Source: Chitinophagaceae bacterium (GTDB lineage: Bacteria > Bacteroidota > Bacteroidia > Chitinophagales > Chitinophagaceae). From it: a DNA stretch of 43,862 bases. Location of the stretch: positions 1-43,862 of the forward strand of contig JANWHX010000193.1 in NCBI GenBank assembly GCA_025450235.1, in the 5' to 3' direction. The notes under the pieces are model-generated. The model was given only the letters and a program-made list of their open reading frames with translations, had not been told where the DNA came from and did not search any database. A program made the translations under genes and the position numbers. This document shows positions 36,836 to 43,862 of the stretch, one piece after another (position 1 is the stretch's first letter; the number at the start of each line of letters is the position of its first letter).

Positions 36836-39043
36836 ATGAAATATAACATCAATAAATATATAGTGCTTCCCGGGCTGGTTATTTTATTTATCAGCGCCTT
36901 TGTTTCCTGCAAGAAATTTCTTACAGAAAAACAAGTGTCCACGCTAACACAAAATTATTACAACGATGAAAGCGGGCTCACCTCGCTTATCAACGGGCTC
37001 TATGTTTATTCCCGTGTTAAACATGAATGGGAAGTGAATGGAGCCAGGCTGATCGAACCCGAAACTGATGCGTACATGACGTCCGCTGCTGCTTACGCGC
37101 AGATGACTTCCGCTAATTATGGCACCAATGTCAGCCTGATTGCCAATAATAATCTTACGAATTTTCTCGGGAGCGCCAATTCAAACTATGCGCCGATGGG
37201 CTCATATCCTCATATTAATAATTGCAACATTGCACTTGACGTGATCGATAATGTTAAGCCCGGCAAGTATGGCACTGATGAAACTTTTAGAAAACAAAAA
37301 AGAGCGGAAATACTTTTCCTGCGTGCATGGGCCTATTACCTGGTGTCAAATCAATTAGGAGATGTTCCCCTGTTACTCACTCCAAAACGTGAGGACAATG
37401 GCATTTACTTTTATCCAAAGGCAAAGCTGGAAGATATATACAAGCAGATTATAGCAGACACCAAATACGCTTACGAGAATTTAGTGACAACGAGCACCGA
37501 ACGAGGTCGTCTGACCAAATGGGCGGCTGGCCATCTTTTAGCCAAACTCTATTTGAACCGGGCGCAGGCAGCAGCCTTTCAAAACAGCAGTGAAAATCAT
37601 CTTAAGATGTTGTTTAAAGGGAATGTCGCTACTGACCTCGATTCTGTCATACTGATTGCTTCCGAGGTAATTACCGGAAAAGGAGGAGCCGGTGCCCTCG
37701 CTGCCGACTACTGGACATTATTCAACCCCGCCGTATCAGAATCAGGAGCTCAGCATTCCGAAGTGATATGGGCGGCCCAGTTTGATATTAATATCAGCCT
37801 CAACGGACGGTTTGGAGGTAATCGTTCATGTAATTATCATGTAGGTGATTATACCAACCAGACGGGCGTGATCCGTGCGATGGCATATGGACGTCCATTC
37901 GGTACGTTTAAGCCAACAGATTTTGCGTACGATAACTTCCGCGATAAAGTCTATGATTCCCGCTATTATAAGACCTTTTCCTATGAGTATATATCCAATG
38001 CTGCGAGTTTAGCTGCCAGCACATCCTTTGTCTGGAATGCGGCCGCGGCGACATGGTGGAATACTAATAAGCCCGCCGGCGAGCCAACAGTATCTGCTAC
38101 TGCCCCTGCTCCAAACAATAAGAGGATCATCCCGGGCAAACGAGCCCTTATTTATATTGAGAATCAAAAAGACGAAGCCCTTGATTCAACGACCGTAATG
38201 AGTATGCCTTTTCAATTCATGGTGCGTTGGATCAGGTCGGCTAGCACGGACAAATATTATTACAGGCTCTGGCATAATGGTAACAATATGGGGCTGGCTA
38301 CAGGAATGGTTGCTCCGTTTCTCGCTTCTAAAAAACTTGTTGATCCTACGCGTGGAGGCAGTTCGAGCGAAGCCAACTTCGATAGTGAAAATGGTACGCG
38401 CGACGCCATCCTAATGAGATTGGCTGAAACTTTTATGATACGTGCCGAAGCTTATGGAAGGAAAGGTCAATATGCACAGGCGGTTGCCGATATTAATGTG
38501 TTGCGTCAACGGGCCGCATATAAAGGAGGCGAAAGCCGTCCTGATGTTTTAGTACAATGGGAGCCTAAAGCCAGCCTACTTGCGGCCTCCGAGAAGATCC
38601 CACCGTATGCCGCGAATGGGGATGCGTATTCAAAGATTACGGTAACGGAGAATCATTTCACGCCGGGAACGCCACAAGCATTGGCTGAAGGTTATATTCC
38701 CACAGTTACTTCGAAAGCAGACATGTTCGTCCATTTCATTTATAATGAGAAGGCCCGTGAGTTTTTATCCGAAGGTGTCGCCTGGGAAGATCAGCACAAT
38801 GCCGGTATATTATATGATCGTGTAGTGTATCTCAACCAGATGGCTTCCGACAAAACAGGGTTATGGCCGGTAGCGGCCAATACTGCAAATGGTAATGGGC
38901 AGGATGGAAATGGCAAAGGCCAAATGAAGAAACATTACACATTCAGGCCCTGGCCTAATTCTTACCTTGTTCAACTTACAGATCCGGATGGTAAGGTGTT
39001 CGATGCATCAGCCAGGGCTGCTTATCAGAATCCGGGTTATTAA
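36836..39043 (+). CDS. SusD/RagB-family lipoprotein (3), long form
   Basis: Lipobox FVSCKKF, AEILFLRAWAYYLVSNQLGDVPLL, NEKAREFLSEGVAWEDQ, AAYQNPGY. Confidence 0.9.
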   Translation: MKYNINKYIVLPGLVILFISAFVSCKKFLTEKQVSTLTQNYYNDESGLTSLINGLYVYSRVKHEWEVNGARLIEPETDAYMTSAAAYAQMTSANYGTNVSLIANNNLTNFLGSANSNYAPMGSYPHINNCNIALDVIDNVKPGKYGTDETFRKQKRAEILFLRAWAYYLVSNQLGDVPLLLTPKREDNGIYFYPKAKLEDIYKQIIADTKYAYENLVTTSTERGRLTKWAAGHLLAKLYLNRAQAAAFQNSSENHLKMLFKGNVATDLDSVILIASEVITGKGGAGALAADYWTLFNPAVSESGAQHSEVIWAAQFDINISLNGRFGGNRSCNYHVGDYTNQTGVIRAMAYGRPFGTFKPTDFAYDNFRDKVYDSRYYKTFSYEYISNAASLAASTSFVWNAAAATWWNTNKPAGEPTVSATAPAPNNKRIIPGKRALIYIENQKDEALDSTTVMSMPFQFMVRWIRSASTDKYYYRLWHNGNNMGLATGMVAPFLASKKLVDPTRGGSSSEANFDSENGTRDAILMRLAETFMIRAEAYGRKGQYAQAVADINVLRQRAAYKGGESRPDVLVQWEPKASLLAASEKIPPYAANGDAYSKITVTENHFTPGTPQALAEGYIPTVTSKADMFVHFIYNEKAREFLSEGVAWEDQHNAGILYDRVVYLNQMASDKTGLWPVAANTANGNGQDGNGKGQMKKHYTFRPWPNSYLVQLTDPDGKVFDASARAAYQNPGY

Positions 39044-39059
39044 ATTATAGACCGCAAGT

Positions 39060-39145
39060 TGGAAAGTCCGGAAGTCCGAAAGAGCCTTCGATTGAATAAC
39101 ATCATCCTTTCGGACTTACTGACTTCCGGTCTTCCGGACTTAACT
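39060..39145. repeat. Inverted intergenic element (aagtccggaagtccgaaag ... ctttcggactt..gacttccgg)
   Basis: Complementary arms read directly. Confidence 0.65.
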
Positions 39146-39172
39146 TTTTCCGCAAGCAATCGTTCAATAAGA

Positions 39173-39205
39173 AAAAGAATCCCGTCAAAGGACGGGATCT
39201 TTTTC
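39173..39205 (+). terminator. Rho-independent terminator after SusD(3)
   Basis: ATCCCGTC-AAAG-GACGGGAT followed by CTTTTTC. Confidence 0.85.
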
Positions 39206-39368
39206 ATTTAGATTGACGTTATCGTAAGAAAAATTAACTTACATCACCAAAAGATTTAATTGTTTCAGATTTCTTACCTGCACTCGATTAATATTGATCT
39301 GAAGGCCTAAAAGGAGCTATGATTTATTTTCATAATGGGAACGATTGCGTAAAAAAAAACTACCATTT

Positions 39369-39386
39369 CAGGATAGTTCAGGATGA
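39369..39386 (+). promoter_or_regulatory. Conserved susC-upstream motif CAGGATAGTTCAGGATGA
   Basis: Third copy of the CAGGATrGTkCAGGAyGA motif, 74 bp before the susC(4) start. Confidence 0.55.
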
Positions 39387-39442
39387 AAGTGTTAAATTAA
39401 CATTTTACTATTGATTTACCTTTAAAACCTAATAGCTGCTAT

Positions 39443-42400
39443 ATGAACTACTCAACTGCACCATGCAGAAGTATGGGACTTCTCATATTTCTGATGTTTC
39501 TTTCATTTTTCGCATTTTCTCAGAATAATTTTAAGGTAGCTGGTAAAGTAACTAATGAAATCGGGAAACCCGTACAGGGCGCAACGGTACAAGTAAAGGG
39601 TACCACCATAGCTACTGCTACTGTAGCGGATGGCTCTTTTTCATTAATGGCTCCCTCAGGCACTTCAACACTGGTGGTCACATCGGTTGGATATGCTGAG
39701 CTGGAAGTTGCCATTGATAATAAATCAGAAGTGAACATATCCATTGTAAATGCTGCTTCCTCATTACAGGATGTTGTAGTTATTGGTTATACAACAGTTA
39801 AAAGGAAGGATGTAACCGGCGCGGTTGGGGGTATTAATCAGAAGGATATCAAGTCTCGCCCGGTTGACAATGCATTGGAGGCCATGCAGGGTAAAGTAGC
39901 AGGTGTTGATGTTGGTTCAAATGAACGCCCGGGCACTCTTCCATCTATTAATATTCGCGGTGTACGTTCTTTGACTGCATCAAACTCTCCATTATTTGTA
40001 GTTGATGGAATTCCATTAATAACTGGCAGCATCGATAATATCAATCCCCAGGATATTGAATCAATCGATGTCCTGAAAGATGCTTCTGCCACTGCTATTT
40101 ACGGTTCTCGTGGCGCCAACGGGGTTGTTATCATTACTACAAAACAAGCGAAGGCAGGAAAATTGACATTAAGCCTCAATAGTTCTTTTACTCTTGATGA
40201 ATTAGTTGATAATACAGACATGTTTGATGCCGGCGAGTTCATTACTTTTCGTCGCTGGGCATATTATTATGCGGGGTTAAATCCGACAACTGGTATCAGC
40301 ACTTACCCCCGGGGAGACCAACCGGATTTAAACAGAGACAGAGTTTATTTTAGCGCAACTGCTGATCCTTATGCATGGGCTAATATCGCACAGGGATGGG
40401 CTTCTGGAACATGGGATCCTTCTAAAGTTAAGACTACAGATTGGAGGGGAATGGTTACACAACAATCCATGACTTCAGATAATCTACTCAGCGTAAGTGG
40501 TGGAACCGATAAAATTAAAGCGTATGCTTCTTTCGGTTATTTGAATAATGAAGGAACCATAAAAGGACAGTCATTTAAAAGATATACTGCAAGGGCTAAC
40601 GTAGATATTTCTGCTACTAAATGGTTTTCTTTTGGAGCTAATTTAAACTTTAGTTATGGCACGCAACAATTTGGGCAATCCAATGCCGGTGTATCCACTG
40701 TTGGTACCCCGCAGGGAGGGTTATATGAATCTGCAAGGGGAGTATTCCCTTTTGCAGTACCTTTTGATTCTGCCGGTAACAGGATTTCATTTCCGGGAGG
40801 TGATAATGCTATAAAGACCGTTGTTGATGAATGGCAATATAATATTGATGAACGGGTAACACTGAGAGCTTTTGGAAGTTTATATGCCCAGGTAGATTTT
40901 GGTTCAATTGCCCCTGTATTAAAAGGATTGAAGTATCGTCTGAACTTTGGTCCGGACCTATCTTATTATCGTGGTGGAGTTTATATTGATAAGAACTCAG
41001 TGGCTAATGGAGGGAGCAGTAGCTATGCTTCACTCAACAAAACCAGTATCTATTCCTATACATTAGATAATTTGCTTTATTACGATAGAACCGTTGGCGA
41101 CCACATTTTTGGATTGACTTTATTACAAAGTGCAACAGGTTATACAAGGGACACAAGTATTATAACAGGTCTGGGTGTCCCTTTATCTTCACAATTATGG
41201 AATTCATTATCAAGTGGTACAGTTACAGGGCAACTTAGTACTGGGACTGGAATCATTAAACAACAGCTCGTGTCATACATGGCAAGACTTAACTACAGCT
41301 TTAAGGATAAATATTTATTAACTGTTTCAGCTCGCCAGGATGGTTCTTCTGTTCTTGCAGAAGGACATAAATATTCATGGTTTCCTTCAGCTGCATTAGC
41401 CTGGAGAATTAGCAAAGAAAGGTTCATGGATGGTTTGGGTTGGATCAATGATCTAAAATTAAGAATTGGTGCCGGTGTTACGGGTAATTCAGCTATTGCA
41501 CCTTATGCAACACAAGGTCCGGCAACATCACTTTTTTATCCTTTTTATACGTCCAGTACTGCAGGTTCAATACCAAATACAGTTTTGGCAAACCAGGAAC
41601 TGGGTTGGGAAAAAACGACTCAATATAATGTCGGAGTTGATTTCAGCTTATTCAAAAACAGAATCTCCGGAAGTGTCGATGTGTATAAGTCAAACACATC
41701 AGATTTACTACTGCAGAGATCTATTCCAACTGTTACAGGTTTCACCACCACGTTTGCTAATATTGGTGAAACAGCAAACACGGGGGTAGATATTACACTA
41801 ACAACAGTGAATATTAAGCAAAAAGATCTAATATGGACTACTACGACGAGTGCTGCATGGCAAAAAGATCATATTGTAACACTATCCAACGGAAAACAAA
41901 ATGACATAAGCAATAACTGGTTCATTAATCAGCCAATTGGTGTAATTTATGGTTATAAGCCTCTCGGGTTATGGCAACCAAAAGATGCAAGTGAAATGCA
42001 GGCTTTTAACGCCAACGGTAATGCGTTTTCTGCTGGTAACGTAAGGGTTGAAGACGTTAACGGGGATCACAAAATTGATGGAAATAATGATCGTCAGATA
42101 ATTGGATGGACTAGGCCTCGTTGGATAGTTGGTATGACAAATACTGTTAACTATAAAGGATTCGACTTTTCTATCTTTTTATACGGACGATTGAACTATA
42201 TGTATAACTACGGAGGTGAAACAGAACCAGCACGATATGTTACAAGGAAGGTTAACTATTATACTGAAAATAATACAACAACTGCTGAATTTCAAAAGCC
42301 CATCTTCAATGCGGGTGGTGCGCCACTCGATCCTTATTATGCGTCATTAGGTTATTTGCATGCTTCATTTATTAAGATCCGAAACATATCATTGGGATAT

Positions 42401-42562
42401 AATTTTAAAAGTAATGCTAAATTGGGGTTAACTAACTTAAGAATTTATGCCCAGGTGCAAAACCCCGGGATGCTCTACTCCCAGATCAAATTCCGTGATA
42501 TGGATGTTGTTGGCCCAACCTGGAACAGAGGCTATACACTTGGAATCAATGCATCATTTTAA
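39443..42562 (+). CDS. SusC/RagA-family TonB-linked outer membrane protein (4)
   Basis: FKVAGKVTNEIGKPVQGATVQVKGTTIATATVADGSF, DVVVIGYTTVKRKDVTGAVGG, IESIDVLKDASATAIYGSRGANGVVIITTKQ. Confidence 0.95.
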   Translation: MNYSTAPCRSMGLLIFLMFLSFFAFSQNNFKVAGKVTNEIGKPVQGATVQVKGTTIATATVADGSFSLMAPSGTSTLVVTSVGYAELEVAIDNKSEVNISIVNAASSLQDVVVIGYTTVKRKDVTGAVGGINQKDIKSRPVDNALEAMQGKVAGVDVGSNERPGTLPSINIRGVRSLTASNSPLFVVDGIPLITGSIDNINPQDIESIDVLKDASATAIYGSRGANGVVIITTKQAKAGKLTLSLNSSFTLDELVDNTDMFDAGEFITFRRWAYYYAGLNPTTGISTYPRGDQPDLNRDRVYFSATADPYAWANIAQGWASGTWDPSKVKTTDWRGMVTQQSMTSDNLLSVSGGTDKIKAYASFGYLNNEGTIKGQSFKRYTARANVDISATKWFSFGANLNFSYGTQQFGQSNAGVSTVGTPQGGLYESARGVFPFAVPFDSAGNRISFPGGDNAIKTVVDEWQYNIDERVTLRAFGSLYAQVDFGSIAPVLKGLKYRLNFGPDLSYYRGGVYIDKNSVANGGSSSYASLNKTSIYSYTLDNLLYYDRTVGDHIFGLTLLQSATGYTRDTSIITGLGVPLSSQLWNSLSSGTVTGQLSTGTGIIKQQLVSYMARLNYSFKDKYLLTVSARQDGSSVLAEGHKYSWFPSAALAWRISKERFMDGLGWINDLKLRIGAGVTGNSAIAPYATQGPATSLFYPFYTSSTAGSIPNTVLANQELGWEKTTQYNVGVDFSLFKNRISGSVDVYKSNTSDLLLQRSIPTVTGFTTTFANIGETANTGVDITLTTVNIKQKDLIWTTTTSAAWQKDHIVTLSNGKQNDISNNWFINQPIGVIYGYKPLGLWQPKDASEMQAFNANGNAFSAGNVRVEDVNGDHKIDGNNDRQIIGWTRPRWIVGMTNTVNYKGFDFSIFLYGRLNYMYNYGGETEPARYVTRKVNYYTENNTTTAEFQKPIFNAGGAPLDPYYASLGYLHASFIKIRNISLGYNFKSNAKLGLTNLRIYAQVQNPGMLYSQIKFRDMDVVGPTWNRGYTLGINASF

Positions 42563-42585
42563 TAATAATAATCAAATTGAATTAT

Positions 42586-43862
42586 ATGAATAAGTATAAT
42601 ATTTTTAAAAAATTAATAATTTTTGCAGGAGTACTTCTTATTATTCCGTCTTGCAAAAAAGATTTTTTGAAAGAAGAACTTACAACGGCACAAGGCAATG
42701 ACTTTTATAAAACTGATGCTGGCATACAACAATTGGCCGTTGGTACGTATTACCAGGTTTTTGAGGTTCCGACAAACGGGGAATGGTTTTATTGTGCTAC
42801 GAATTATGGAACGGATGAATTTCATATCGGTGGAGATCCGTCCAATTCACCCTGGAACAATTATGATGCAACTTTTAATCCCGGACTTGCTACCAATGGT
42901 AATTTGCAGGGAGTCAATAATCAATGGGATGCCTTATATATAGGGATCGGAGATGCTAATTTGTTAATTCAAAACGCTACAAATAGTACTTCCACAGCCG
43001 ATGCTGTTAAGAAGACAGCTTTAGGGGAAGGATATTTTATGCGGGCATACTGCTATTTAAGATTGGTAAGTCAATTTGGCGCTGTACCGCTTAAGTTATC
43101 ACCATCAACAACAGTTGAATTGGAATTTACAAGACAAGATCCAAAAGATATATACGATCAAATAATTAAGGATCTGCAACAGGCATCTAATCTGTTACCA
43201 ACTGCAGGAGGCCCTTATCGTATTACAAAAGATGCTGCTTCGCATTACTTGGCAAAAGCATATTTATACAGGTCAAGTGAAATAAACAGTTCATGGAACG
43301 CTTCTACTGTGGCTGCAGACTTAGCAGCTGCTGTTACTCTTTGTGATGGGATAATCTCAAGGCACCCATTGGCTGCGGATTTTAAAAGTATATGGAATTT
43401 TACGGGTATCAATTCAGCAAATGAAACTTTACCGGAAGTTATCCTGTCTGCTCAATTAACCAATGATGTAACTACCAATCTTGGTACAGGGAATACTCAG
43501 CATTTGTATTTTGTTTCCAGGTATGATATCCAGGACCAAATGGCCCGTGATCTGACTGGCGACAGACCTTTTAGCCGGTTAGCGACCACTTACTACGACT
43601 ACCGTTTATATGATATGGTTAATGATTCAAGATTTTGGAAATCCTTTAGAACTAAAAGCGCTGTAAATGGTACAGTTACTGCTCCAAATATTAAAGGTGA
43701 CCTGGGAATTATGTTTGTAATTGATCAGCCAGGTGATACACGATTCCCGTTATCAAAAATTAGTAAAGGCACAATTGGCACGACATATTCTCTTGTTACT
43801 GATGTTAATGGCACCGGGAGACCAGTACCAACCACTTATGTAGCATATCCTAATGGCAGAAC
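42586..43862 (+). CDS. SusD/RagB-family lipoprotein (4), 3' truncated by window edge (absent from the ORF track)
   Basis: ATG at 42586 translates MNKYNIFKKLIIFAGVLLIIPSCKKDFLKEELTTAQGNDFYKTDAGIQQLAVGTYYQVFE..., open over the stretch translated by eye (about 130 codons), with lipobox and SusD-like start. Confidence 0.9.
   Translation, partial: MNKYNIFKKLIIFAGVLLIIPSCKKDFLKEELTTAQGNDFYKTDAGIQQLAVGTYYQVFEVPTNGEWFYCATNYGTDEFHIGGDPSNSPWNNYDATFNPGLATNGNLQGVNNQWDALYIGIGDANLLIQNATNSTSTADAVKKTALGEGYFMRAYCYLRLVSQFGAVPLKLSPSTTVELEFTRQDPKDIYDQIIKDLQQASNLLPTAGGPYRITKDAASHYLAKAYLYRSSEINSSWNASTVAADLAAAVTLCDGIISRHPLAADFKSIWNFTGINSANETLPEVILSAQLTNDVTTNLGTGNTQHLYFVSRYDIQDQMARDLTGDRPFSRLATTYYDYRLYDMVNDSRFWKSFRTKSAVNGTVTAPNIKGDLGIMFVIDQPGDTRFPLSKISKGTIGTTYSLVTDVNGTGRPVPTTYVAYPNGR

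Noticed and set aside
1-43862. tRNA or rRNA genes
   Set aside because: No tRNA- or rRNA-like sequence recognised by eye on either strand; tRNAscan-SE would be needed to exclude them formally.

Overview
Bacteroidota-type window (Chitinophagales-like by gene style; the taxon is inferred). Most of it is a polysaccharide/uronate utilisation region: a DUF1080 hydrolase fragment, HpcH/HpaI aldolase and GarR-like reductase at the left, two LacI regulators, a myo-inositol oxygenase, four SusC/SusD pairs (three in tandem at the right, the last SusD running off the window), an SSS symporter, an uncharacterised heparinase-like secreted protein, a PL6 lyase, a KdgF-like cupin, a PQQ-type sugar dehydrogenase, a CPBP-like membrane protein and a GH51 arabinofuranosidase. 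The most unusual part is about 2.5-7.3 kb. There, unrelated single genes, all on the + strand, are separated by 200-300 bp structured repeats. Each gene is bracketed by its own matching inverted GTTnnnn.../...nnnnAAC boundary sequences, while the two ends of one repeat often do not match each other. This gene-specific covariation, together with an inner complementary L-box pair and an asymmetric spacer, is what an integron-like gene-cassette array would show, but with oversized attC-like sites and no recombinase in the window. All calls come from reading the sequence and the supplied ORFs; no database search was run.
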